In this document: in pieces, positions 6,768-13,404 of the stretch
How the letters are laid out: every line of letters starts with the position of its first letter
How positions within the stretch are numbered: position 1 is the stretch's first letter
NCBI GenBank assembly: GCA_035712345.1
Contig: DASTAY010000047.1
Location: forward strand, 1-28,365
Source of the DNA: VRUE01 sp035712345
GTDB lineage: Bacteria; Actinomycetota; Thermoleophilia; Solirubrobacterales; 70-9
DNA length: 28,365 nucleotides
Reading direction: 5' to 3'
Notes under the pieces: generated by a model
Told to the model about the DNA's origin: nothing
Database searches by the model: none
What the model saw: the letters and a program-made list of their open reading frames with translations, nothing else
Made by a program: the position numbers and the translations under genes

Positions 6768-7802
6768 ATGAAGGCGGTGGTGCTGACCGGGACCGGTGGG
6801 TATGACGTGCTGCGCGTGCAGGAGCGCCCCGACCCGCCGGTCGGGCCGGGGGAGGTGCGGATCGCGGTCAAGGCGGCGGGGATCAACTTCGCCGACACGA
6901 TGGCCCGCGTCGGGCTGTATCCCGATGCGCCGAAGACCCCCTGCGTGCTCGGCTACGAGGTCGCCGGCGAGGTCGAGTCGCTCGGCCAGGGCGTGACCGG
7001 GCGCCAGGTCGGCGAGCGCGTCATCGCCGGCACCCGCTTCGGCGGCCAGGCCGAGCTGGTCACGGTCCCCGCCGAGCAAGCGCTGCCGCTGCCAGAGGCG
7101 CTCAGCTTCGAGCAGGGGGCGGCGTTTCCGGTCAACTACGGCACCGCGTACGCGGCCCTGGTCGTCATGGGCAGCCTGCGCGAAGGCACGCGCGTGCTCA
7201 TCCATGCGGCTGCCGGCGGCGTCGGCATCGCCGCAACCCAGATCGCCCGCAACGCCGGCGCCGAGATCTTCGGCACCGCGTCTCCCGCCAAGCACGAGGC
7301 GATCCGGGCGCAGGGAGTGGCGCACCCGATCGACTACCGCGCGCTCGATTTCGAGCAGGAGGTGATGCGGCTGACCGCCGGCGAGGGCGTCGACCTTGTG
7401 ATCGACGCCCTGGGGCCGACCTCATTTCGCAAGGACTACCGTCTGCTGCGTTCCGGCGGAAGGCTCGTCATGTACGGCATCTCGGAGAACTCCAAGGGCG
7501 GCAGGCGCGACCTCCCGTCGACGCTGAAGGCGCTCCTGGCGATGCCGACCGCGACGATGCCGTGGTGGAAGAGCCTGCTGGCGATGAACGAGAACAAAGG
7601 GGTCTTCGGGCTCAACATGCTCAACTGGTGGGACACCGAGGGCAACCTCGACCGGGTCACGGAGCCGCTGATGGCCGACCTCGAGGCGGGGCGCCTGCAG
7701 CCCGTAATCGCCGAGGCGTTCCCCTTCGAGCGCGCCGGCGACGCGCATGAATTCATCGCCGAGCGCCGCAACGTAGGCAAGGTCGTGTTGTTCCCTTCAT
7801 AG
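6768..7802 (+). CDS. zinc-free alcohol dehydrogenase family, quinone oxidoreductase-like
   Basis: This 344-residue medium-chain dehydrogenase/reductase resembles NADPH:quinone oxidoreductase (QOR) and related enone reductases. The N-terminal GroES-like domain starts MKAVVLTGTGGYDVLRVQERPDP and contains VKAAGINFADTMARVGLYPDAP and GYEVAGEVESLG. The nucleotide-binding fold carries HAAAGGVGIAATQIARNAGAEIFGTAS, the typical AAxGGVG motif, and the C-terminus has NVGKVVLFP. The cysteine-rich zinc loop of true alcohol dehydrogenases is absent. The natural substrate cannot be told; a link with the menaquinone genes 5 kb away is not supported by anything beyond proximity. The start is set by the canonical MKAVV opening and the -10 box just upstream. 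Confidence 0.85.
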   Translation: MKAVVLTGTGGYDVLRVQERPDPPVGPGEVRIAVKAAGINFADTMARVGLYPDAPKTPCVLGYEVAGEVESLGQGVTGRQVGERVIAGTRFGGQAELVTVPAEQALPLPEALSFEQGAAFPVNYGTAYAALVVMGSLREGTRVLIHAAAGGVGIAATQIARNAGAEIFGTASPAKHEAIRAQGVAHPIDYRALDFEQEVMRLTAGEGVDLVIDALGPTSFRKDYRLLRSGGRLVMYGISENSKGGRRDLPSTLKALLAMPTATMPWWKSLLAMNENKGVFGLNMLNWWDTEGNLDRVTEPLMADLEAGRLQPVIAEAFPFERAGDAHEFIAERRNVGKVVLFPS

Positions 7803-7805
7803 ACG

Positions 7806-7817
7806 CCCCGACCGGGG
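7806..7817 (+). terminator. weak hairpin after the oxidoreductase gene
   Basis: CCCCG and CGGGG form a 5-bp stem with a 2-nt loop immediately after the stop codon. There is no T-run, so termination is uncertain. Confidence 0.25.
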
Positions 7818-7840
7818 TCCGGCGGCGGGGACGACTTGCG

Positions 7841-8407
7841 ATGAAGAGGCTCACGATCATCACCATTGCCTTGGTGGCGCTGCTCGCGCCCGCGTCGACG
7901 CACGCCGATGCGAAGACCTACACGGTGCTGCTCGCCGGCGGCGAAGCATCCAACACGATCAGGATCTGGCTCGCCACGGACGGGCGCAAGTACGTGATCG
8001 ACTCCGTCGTGCCGCTCGAAGTCGGCGGCGACGTCTGCGAACACGCCGACGAAAATCCCAACGAACTCGTCTGCGACGCGCCCGCGATCGCCGGCTTCGA
8101 AGTCAACGCCGACGGCGGCGACGACAGCATTCACGTCGCGTCCCGGGTCACCGTGCCGGTGACGATGCGCGGCGGCGCCGGAAACGACGTGCTGATCGGC
8201 GGCTCCGGGGCCGACAAGCTGATCGGCGGCCGCGGCGACGACCGGTTGATCGGTGGCGCCGGCGACGACGTGCTCTACGGCGGCCCGGGGAAAGACGTGC
8301 TGATCGGCGGGCCGGGCGACGACATGCTCTACGGCGGGCCGGGGAACGACACGCTGGGCGGCGGGCCGGGCGAAAACGGCGTGCGCCAGTACCAGCGCCT
8401 CGGATAA
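7841..8407 (+). CDS. secreted RTX (hemolysin-type calcium-binding) repeat protein
   Basis: This 188-residue protein is predicted to be exported. Residues 1-23 look like a signal peptide: KR, a hydrophobic core TIITIALVALLAPAS, then a possible cleavage near THADA. A beta-rich region (24-90) carries two cysteines in DVCEHADENPNELVCDA that could form a disulfide. From about residue 91 to 178 come tandem nonapeptides of the GGxGxDxLx type (GGAGNDVLI, GGRGDDRLI, GGPGDDMLY and others, seven or eight copies) that bind calcium and fold as a beta-roll. No enzyme domain is visible, so the function is unknown. It is shorter than typical RTX proteins. GGGGA lies 9 nt before the ATG. No type I secretion genes are nearby, and the signal peptide implies Sec export. 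Confidence 0.85.
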   Translation: MKRLTIITIALVALLAPASTHADAKTYTVLLAGGEASNTIRIWLATDGRKYVIDSVVPLEVGGDVCEHADENPNELVCDAPAIAGFEVNADGGDDSIHVASRVTVPVTMRGGAGNDVLIGGSGADKLIGGRGDDRLIGGAGDDVLYGGPGKDVLIGGPGDDMLYGGPGNDTLGGGPGENGVRQYQRLG

Positions 8408-8433
8408 CCCCGACCGATTCCCCAGATCCTTCC

Positions 8434-9870
8434 CTAGACCGAGGTCTCCTCTTCGACCCCGGCGCGGGCGCCGACCAGGCGGCCGCCGACGAAGAAGAGC
8501 GCAATCAGGAAGCCGACCAGCGAGAGCGCGGCGTCGAGCCGGAAGCCGGCCTGAATCCCGTCCACGAACGATTCCTGGGCGGAGAAGATCGTCGTCGTCA
8601 GGCCGAGGCCGATCGCACCGCCGGCGATCTGGCACATGTAGAGGATCCCGCCGGCGAGGCTGCTCTGCGATTCGTCGACCGAGGTGACGCCCGCCGTCGT
8701 CGCGGTCGGGTAGAAGCTGCCGATGCCGATGCCGAGCACGAACATCCCCGGCACGAGCGCCCCGTAAGCCGAACCTTCGCCCACCTGCGAGAAGAGGAAC
8801 GGCGCGATCGTTATGCAGGCCGCCCCGACGACAGCGAGCGGCTTCGCCCCGAGCCGGTTGTAGAGCGGCCCGGCGAGGAAGGAGACGAGCGCGAAGGTGG
8901 CGAGGAAGGGCAGCACGCCGACACCCGCTTCCAGCGGCGAGTAGCCGAGCTGCTTTTGCATGAACTGGGGCAGGTAGAGCAGGGCGGCGAAGAAGGTCGC
9001 GGACATCAGCGTGATCGCCACGCAGGAGGCGCGGAAGCTCTCGTTGGCCATCACTGCCCGCGGCACCAGGGCGTTCATCCCGGCGCGCCGCTCGATCGGC
9101 ACGAAGGAGGCGATCAGGATCGCCGCAAGCGCCAGCATCGCGATCACCCGCGGGTCGCCCCAGCCCCAGTCGTCGACCTGGTCGAGCGCAACCAGCAGGG
9201 AGACCAACCCGATCGAGATCGTCGCGATCCCGGGGTAGTCGATGCGCTGTTCGCCCGCCTCGGGCTCCTTCACGTGGACGAGGAAGTAGGTGACCAGCAC
9301 CGCGAAGGCCGCGATCGGCACGTTGAGGAAGAAGATCCAGCGCCAGCTGAGCGCGTCGGTGAGCACGCCGCCGATCAGCGGACCGATCGCGTTGCCGAGC
9401 CCCGCCGCGCCGAGGATGATCCCGCCCGCGAGGCCCGCCTTGTCCGAGGGCAGGAGCTCGAAGGTCATGCCGAGGATCGCCGGCCACATCAGCGCCCCGC
9501 CCACGCCCATCACCACGCGGGTCGCGATCAGCCAGGTCTCGGTCTGCGCGGCGCCGCCAAGCGCCGACATCGAGGCGAAGATCGCCGTGCCGAGGAAGAA
9601 GGCCCGCTTGCGGCCGAACATGTCGGCGAGGCGGCCGCCGGTGACGATCATCACGCCGAAGGTCAGCGCGTAGGCGTTGACCACCCACTGGATCGTGTTG
9701 ACGTTGGTGTCGAAATCCTTCTCCATCGTCGGGATCGCGACGTTGACCGCCGAGAAGTCGTTGGCGATCACGAGCACGCTGAGGCTCATCGCCAGCAGCG
9801 CCAACACGGTGGTGCGGTCGATCCTTTCGATCGGCGCAGCGTACGGTAAGCTGGAGCGCGAATGACGCAC
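8434..9870 (-). CDS. MFS drug-efflux transporter, DHA2 (EmrB/QacA) family
   Basis: This 478-residue integral membrane protein probably exports small molecules in exchange for protons. Motif A of the major facilitator superfamily is clear (GGRLADMFGRKR, residues 78-89), and the antiporter motif C appears as GAAGLGNAIGPLIGGVL. About 14 hydrophobic segments are visible, as in DHA2 members. The acidic residue in TM1 lies in ANDFSAVNVAIP. The substrate is unknown. The start is uncertain: GTG at 9870 is the longest; GTG at 9807 would trim residues 1-21 before TM1. With the long start the coding region overlaps the leuA leader ORF by 9 bp on the opposite strand, so this gene and leuA diverge from the same region. 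Confidence 0.88.
   Translation of the reverse strand: MRHSRSSLPYAAPIERIDRTTVLALLAMSLSVLVIANDFSAVNVAIPTMEKDFDTNVNTIQWVVNAYALTFGVMIVTGGRLADMFGRKRAFFLGTAIFASMSALGGAAQTETWLIATRVVMGVGGALMWPAILGMTFELLPSDKAGLAGGIILGAAGLGNAIGPLIGGVLTDALSWRWIFFLNVPIAAFAVLVTYFLVHVKEPEAGEQRIDYPGIATISIGLVSLLVALDQVDDWGWGDPRVIAMLALAAILIASFVPIERRAGMNALVPRAVMANESFRASCVAITLMSATFFAALLYLPQFMQKQLGYSPLEAGVGVLPFLATFALVSFLAGPLYNRLGAKPLAVVGAACITIAPFLFSQVGEGSAYGALVPGMFVLGIGIGSFYPTATTAGVTSVDESQSSLAGGILYMCQIAGGAIGLGLTTTIFSAQESFVDGIQAGFRLDAALSLVGFLIALFFVGGRLVGARAGVEEETSV
9847..9852 (+). promoter_or_regulatory. -10 box for the leuA leader transcript
   Basis: TAAGCT (TANNNT) lies 9 nt before the leader-peptide ATG. It falls inside the 5' end of the divergent MFS coding sequence. 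A second TANNNT match, TACGGT, is at 9842-9847. Spacing is that of the other putative leaderless starts here, although GGAG at 9853-9856 could also serve as a Shine-Dalgarno sequence if transcription starts further upstream. Confidence 0.4.
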
Positions 9871-9921
9871 CGGCTCGACAGCCTCGCGCTACTCCTTCTC
9901 CTCCCCCTTCGGGGGGAATAG
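9862..9921 (+). CDS. leuL: leucine-rich leader peptide of leuA
   Basis: This 19-codon ORF ends 67 nt before leuA and encodes MTHRLDSLALLLLLPLRGE. Eight of 19 residues are leucine, five of them consecutive (CTA CTC CTT CTC CTC at 9889-9903). CTA and CTT are uncommon leucine codons in the surrounding genes, which mostly use CTG and CTC. GGAG at 9853-9856 gives a Shine-Dalgarno sequence 5 nt before the ATG. Amino-acid-rich leader peptides sense charged tRNA in attenuation systems, and such leaders have been proposed upstream of actinobacterial leuA. The gene symbol is used by analogy. The inferred role is ribosome stalling at the leucine run when leucyl-tRNA is scarce, changing the RNA fold in front of leuA. 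Confidence 0.82.
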   Translation: MTHRLDSLALLLLLPLRGE

Positions 9922-9981
9922 CGCTGGGCGGCGCGATAGCCGCGAGAGACAGAGGTCATTCGAGAGCACTGGAGAAGGAGG
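9883..9981 (+). promoter_or_regulatory. leuA leader RNA with anti-Shine-Dalgarno pairing
   Basis: The leucine codon run CTCCTTCTCC (9892-9901) is the exact complement of GGAGAAGGAG (9971-9980), which contains most of the leuA Shine-Dalgarno sequence. Just before it, CTCGCGCTA (9883-9891) can pair with TAGCCGCGAG (9937-9946, one bulge), and GCGCTA can alternatively pair with TAGCGC at 9919-9924 across the leader stop. CCCCC (9903-9907) can pair with GGGGG (9911-9915), and GCGGC/GCCGC (9928-9932/9939-9943) is a local rival. The first two pairings together make an H-type pseudoknot that would hide the ribosome site. No U-tract follows, so translational rather than transcriptional control is inferred. 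Confidence 0.65.
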
Positions 9982-9988
9982 AAGTCCG

Positions 9989-11575
9989 ATGAGCACCGAG
10001 TCCGACGCAAACCGCGTCCACATCTTCGACACCACTCTGCGCGACGGCGAGCAGTCGCCCGGCATATCGCTCAACACCGCCGAGAAGGTCGAGATCGCCC
10101 AGCAGCTGGCGCGGCTCGGCGTCGACGTGATCGAGGCCGGCTTCCCGATCACCTCGCCCGGCGACTTCGAGGCGGTCGAGGCGATCTCGCGCGGCGTCGA
10201 CGGGCCGACGATCTGCGGGCTCGCCCGTACCCACAAGGCCGACATCGACGCCGCCTGGGGGGCGATCCGCGACGCCGCCCGGCCGCGCATCCACACCTTC
10301 ATCTCGACCTCCGACATCCACATCGAGCACCAGCTGCAGACCGACCGAGAGGACGTCAAGGGCCAGGCCCGCGCGGCCGTGGCCCTGGCGCGCTCCTACT
10401 GCGAGGACGTCGAGTTCTCGCCGATGGACGCGACCCGCGCCGACCTGGAGTTCACCGCCGAGGTCTGCGCGATCGCGGTCGAGGAGGGCGCGACCGTGAT
10501 CAACATCCCCGACACCGTCGGCTACACCACGCCCGAGGAGTACGCGGAGTACTTCTGCCGCCTCTACGAGCTGGTGCCCGGCCTCCTCGACGTCGAGACC
10601 TCGGTCCACTGCCACGACGACCTCGGCATGGCGGTGGCCAACTCCTACGCGGGCGTCCTTGCCGGCGCCCGACAGGTCGAGTGCGCGGTCAACGGCATCG
10701 GCGAGCGAGCCGGCAACTGCTCATTGGAGGAGATCGTGATGCTGATCAAGACCAGGGAGGACGTGCACGGCCTGACCACCGGCGTGCAAACGCGCGAGCT
10801 GGCCCGCACCAGCCGCATGGTCTCGCGCCTGACCGGTTACCCGATCCAGCCCAACAAGGCCGTGGTCGGCCGCAACGCCTTCGCCCACGAGTCGGGCATC
10901 CACCAGGACGGCGTGCTGAAGGAGCGCACCACCTACGAGATCATGGACGCGACCGAGGTCGGCCTGGAGTCGAACTCGATCGTGCTCGGCAAGCATTCCG
11001 GTCGCCACGCGCTGCGCGACGCGCTGGAGCAGCTCGGCTTCAAGATCGAGGGCAACGCCCTGAACGCCGCCTTCAAGCGCTTCAAGGAGATCGCCGATCG
11101 CAAGAAGCAGGTCACGGCGCTCGACCTGGAGGCGATCGTCTCCGACGAGATGCGCGAGCGCGCCGACGCCCACGAGCTGGCCTGGTTCGAGGTCGAGGCG
11201 GGCTCGCGCCGCGAGCCGCTGGCCCGCGTCGCGGTGACGATGCCATCCGGCGAGGAGTCGGTCGGCGAGTCCGGCGGCGACGGCCCGGTCGACGCGATCT
11301 TCCGCGCGATCCAGAAGGCGACCGACACCGAGTGCGAGCTGCGCCAGTACACGGTCGAGGCGGTGACCGGGGGAGAGGACGCGCTCGGCGAGGTCAGCGT
11401 GATGCTGCGGGCGGCCGGCCGCCTGGCCACCGGCCAGGGCGTCGCCACCGACATCCTCGAGGCCTCGGCGCGCGCCTACGTGCGGGCGCTGTCCAACGCT
11501 CTCGAGGGCGCCGCGATCCGCGAGGCCGAGGCGGCAACCGCCGAAGCCGCCGTAGAGCGCACGCCGGGCCCGTAG
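9989..11575 (+). CDS. leuA: 2-isopropylmalate synthase (LeuA)
   Basis: LeuA condenses 2-oxoisovalerate with acetyl-CoA to form 2-isopropylmalate, the first committed step of leucine synthesis. The 528-residue protein is of the E. coli-like long type. The TIM-barrel catalytic domain shows FDTTLRDGEQSPG (residues 13-25), the metal-binding HCHDD (207-211) and VNGIGERAGNCSLEE (234-248). GRNAFAHESGIHQDGVLK marks the linker subdomain, and the C-terminal part from about residue 390 (ASGREPL-like strands, GDGPVDAIFRAI, GVATDILEASARAYVRALSNAL) is the LeuA regulatory domain that binds leucine in this family. The start is fixed by GGAGAAGGAGG ending 7 nt before the ATG. Regulation by the upstream leader peptide is likely. 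A strong hairpin follows the stop. Confidence 0.97.
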   Translation: MSTESDANRVHIFDTTLRDGEQSPGISLNTAEKVEIAQQLARLGVDVIEAGFPITSPGDFEAVEAISRGVDGPTICGLARTHKADIDAAWGAIRDAARPRIHTFISTSDIHIEHQLQTDREDVKGQARAAVALARSYCEDVEFSPMDATRADLEFTAEVCAIAVEEGATVINIPDTVGYTTPEEYAEYFCRLYELVPGLLDVETSVHCHDDLGMAVANSYAGVLAGARQVECAVNGIGERAGNCSLEEIVMLIKTREDVHGLTTGVQTRELARTSRMVSRLTGYPIQPNKAVVGRNAFAHESGIHQDGVLKERTTYEIMDATEVGLESNSIVLGKHSGRHALRDALEQLGFKIEGNALNAAFKRFKEIADRKKQVTALDLEAIVSDEMRERADAHELAWFEVEAGSRREPLARVAVTMPSGEESVGESGGDGPVDAIFRAIQKATDTECELRQYTVEAVTGGEDALGEVSVMLRAAGRLATGQGVATDILEASARAYVRALSNALEGAAIREAEAATAEAAVERTPGP

Positions 11576-11581
11576 CGCGCC

Positions 11582-11616
11582 CGCGATCCGCACGGGCGCC
11601 GCCCGTGCGGATCGCG
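11582..11616 (+). terminator. strong hairpin after leuA
   Basis: A 16-bp perfect stem (11582-11597 with 11601-11616, GCGATCCGCACGGGC and complement) closes on a 3-nt loop, 7 nt after the leuA stop. The following bases are CTGCACAAAGG, with no T-run, so this is either a non-canonical terminator or a 3'-end stabiliser. Confidence 0.6.
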
Positions 11617-11675
11617 CTGCACAAAGGTCACACTCAGCGCGCCACCCGCGCGCTCCGACCCGCCACTCTCGGTGC

Positions 11676-12659
11676 ATGTCGGCAACCCAGAGGGGCGAGA
11701 CTGCTTTGACCGTCGAATATCGACGTGAAAATCAGTCTCGCCTGCTGGATCGGGACATGGCTGGGTTGGCGGGCCGGCAGTACGGGGTGGTGTCGCGCCG
11801 GCAGCTCAGGCAGGCGGGGATGGCGGAGAGCGCCATCGACCGTCGCCTCCGCGCCGGTCGCCTGCATCGGCTCCATCCGGGCGTCTTCGCGGTTGGACAT
11901 CGTGTCGTAGGCAGAGAGGGTCGCTGGCTCGCCGCCGTTCTCTACGTCGGCGACGGAGCCGTTCTCAGTCATCGCTCGGCAGCGGAGCTTTGGGGTGTCG
12001 TGAGGGTGCGAGGCTCGGGGCGGATCGACGTCTCCGCGCCTCGCTCCGCGAGATCGTCCGGGGGAATTCGGCGGCATCACATGCGCCATGTCACGAGCGA
12101 CCTGACCGCGCGGCGACGGATCCCAGTCACCACGCTGGCCCGCACCCTCTTCGACGTCGCCGCCGAGATGTCGCCCGAAGCGCTTGAAGCGGCGCTGCGT
12201 GAAGCGGAATACCTCCATTCGTTCCGCCTCTATGCACTGGAGCGGCTCTTGGAGCTGTGTCCCGGAAGGCGCGGAGCAACGACCATCAAGACGTGCCTAA
12301 GTCGCCTTGGGCGAGGTCCAACGGGCCGGCGTCGCAGCAGGCTCGAGGACAGGTTTGCGGCACTTCTAGCTCGCACCGATCTCCCGCGAGCGGGGCTCAA
12401 CGTCCTGCTCGACCTGGACGGAGACAAAGTCGAGGCCGACTGCCTGTGGCGCGACCAGCGCGTGATCGTCGAACTCGACGGTCGACGGGCGCATGGGACC
12501 AGGGCGGCATTCGACTCGGATCGCGAGCGGGACCGCCGCCTGCAGGCGGCCGGATGGCACGTGATCCATGTCACTTGGGGCCAGCTCGACAACCCTGAGC
12601 CCCTGCTAGCGGACCTGCGCAGCCTTTTACGGATCGAGGCTGCGTCCGGCGTCACATAG
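11676..12659 (+). CDS. AbiEi-like HTH protein with C-terminal DUF559 nuclease-like domain
   Basis: The N-terminal region (about residues 28-75, MAGLAGRQYGVVSRRQLRQAGMAESAIDRRL and GRLHRLHPGVFAVGH) resembles the winged-helix domain of AbiEi-type antitoxins. The C-terminal region (about 220-320) resembles DUF559, a Vsr-like PD-(D/E)xK fold: E224 in SRLEDRF, D255 in VEADCLW, E266 and D268 in VIVELDGRRAH, then RERDRRLQAAGWHVIHVTW. This two-domain layout is common as solitary genes in Actinobacteria; the function is not known and no partner toxin is visible. I use the longest frame; TTG at 11706 (after AGAGGGG) and ATG at 11757 are alternative starts. It lies between leuA and leuC, interrupting an otherwise metabolic region. 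Confidence 0.7.
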   Translation: MSATQRGETALTVEYRRENQSRLLDRDMAGLAGRQYGVVSRRQLRQAGMAESAIDRRLRAGRLHRLHPGVFAVGHRVVGREGRWLAAVLYVGDGAVLSHRSAAELWGVVRVRGSGRIDVSAPRSARSSGGIRRHHMRHVTSDLTARRRIPVTTLARTLFDVAAEMSPEALEAALREAEYLHSFRLYALERLLELCPGRRGATTIKTCLSRLGRGPTGRRRSRLEDRFAALLARTDLPRAGLNVLLDLDGDKVEADCLWRDQRVIVELDGRRAHGTRAAFDSDRERDRRLQAAGWHVIHVTWGQLDNPEPLLADLRSLLRIEAASGVT

Positions 12660-12698
12660 CGACGGTGAAAACAGGCTCACCCGGCATCGCGTATGTGA

Positions 12699-12704
12699 TA
12701 ACGT
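12699..12704 (+). promoter_or_regulatory. -10 box and possible operator of the XRE regulator
   Basis: TAACGT (TANNNT) lies 9 nt before the ATG at 12714. It is embedded in GTATGTGATAACGTAC (12691-12706), an imperfect inverted repeat that could be an autoregulatory operator. The operator reading is speculative. Confidence 0.4.
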
Positions 12705-12713
12705 ACAAGCGTA

Positions 12714-13322
12714 ATGGCGATGGCGGAAGCGACGAAACCGGGTTTCGAGCAGAGTGAGGGTTCTGGGGCGGTCGGCGCCCGTGTACGGGCGCTGCGCGAG
12801 GCGATGGGGTTCTCGCTGCGCGACTTAGCCGAGCGCAGTGGGGTCAGTGCGCCAATGCTCTCGCAGGTCGAGCGCGGCGAGACCAGCCCGACCCTGGCGG
12901 TTGCCGAGAAGATCGCCGCCGGCCTGGAGCTGACCCTCTCGCAGCTGCTGCGCCTGGACGAGGGAGAGCACGTCGCGATCAGCCGCGCCGGCGCCCGCCG
13001 GCGCTTCGAGCGCGGCGGTCACCGCTTCGAGGAGCTGACGCCGCCGCTGCCGGGGCAGCGCGCCGACGTCTCTCTGCACACGCTGGAGCCCGGTGGCACC
13101 ACCGGCGGGCCGGGGGACCCGCCGATGCACGAGCCGGGGAGCCGCGAGACCGCCGTCGTCCTGGCTGGCGTGCTGGCGCTGGTCGTCGACGGCGCCCGCC
13201 ACGAGCTTCGCACCGGGGACAGCGTCACCTTCGATGCCGACCTGCCGCACCATTTCGAGAACGAAGGCGAGGAGCGGGCACGCTTCCTCGCCGTGATAGC
13301 CGCCGGACTGAGGAGGAGCTAG
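12714..13322 (+). CDS. XRE-family transcriptional regulator with cupin sensor domain
   Basis: This 202-residue protein has an N-terminal XRE helix-turn-helix (about residues 20-75: VGARVRALREAMGFSLRDLAERSGVSAPMLSQVERGETSPTLAVAEKIAAGL, quoted here as the region of the DNA-binding helices only) and a C-terminal cupin (about 110-200) with a TTGGPGDPPMHEPGSRETAVV-like strand, VLAGVLALVVDG and GDSVTFDADLPHHFEN. Such proteins sense a small ligand through the cupin. The ligand here is unknown. It lies 82 bp upstream of leuC on the same strand, making it a candidate regulator of leuCD or part of the same transcript. ATG 12714 is preferred; ATG 12720 is possible. The -10 box 9 nt upstream suggests a leaderless message. 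Confidence 0.85.
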   Translation: MAMAEATKPGFEQSEGSGAVGARVRALREAMGFSLRDLAERSGVSAPMLSQVERGETSPTLAVAEKIAAGLELTLSQLLRLDEGEHVAISRAGARRRFERGGHRFEELTPPLPGQRADVSLHTLEPGGTTGGPGDPPMHEPGSRETAVVLAGVLALVVDGARHELRTGDSVTFDADLPHHFENEGEERARFLAVIAAGLRRS

Positions 13323-13326
13323 TCGC

Positions 13327-13363
13327 CCCCGGACGCGGGAGTGAGCGAGCAACATTTCCGGGG
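13327..13363 (+). promoter_or_regulatory. hairpin between the XRE gene and leuC
   Basis: CCCCGGA (13327-13333) and TCCGGGG (13357-13363) form a 7-bp stem with a 23-nt loop, flanked by GTCGCC (13322-13327) and GGCGAC (13395-13400), which can form an outer stem next to the leuC Shine-Dalgarno sequence AGGAGG (13391-13396). It may end the regulator transcript or tune leuC translation; neither is shown. Confidence 0.35.
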
Positions 13364-13404
13364 ATGATGAATGCGAACGAACGAGAGCAGAGGAGGCGAC
13401 GTTG

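Noticed and set aside
8161..8375. Tandem GGC-rich repeats that could be taken for a DNA repeat array
   Set aside because: They are the coding sequence of RTX nonapeptides, and the period follows the protein repeat.
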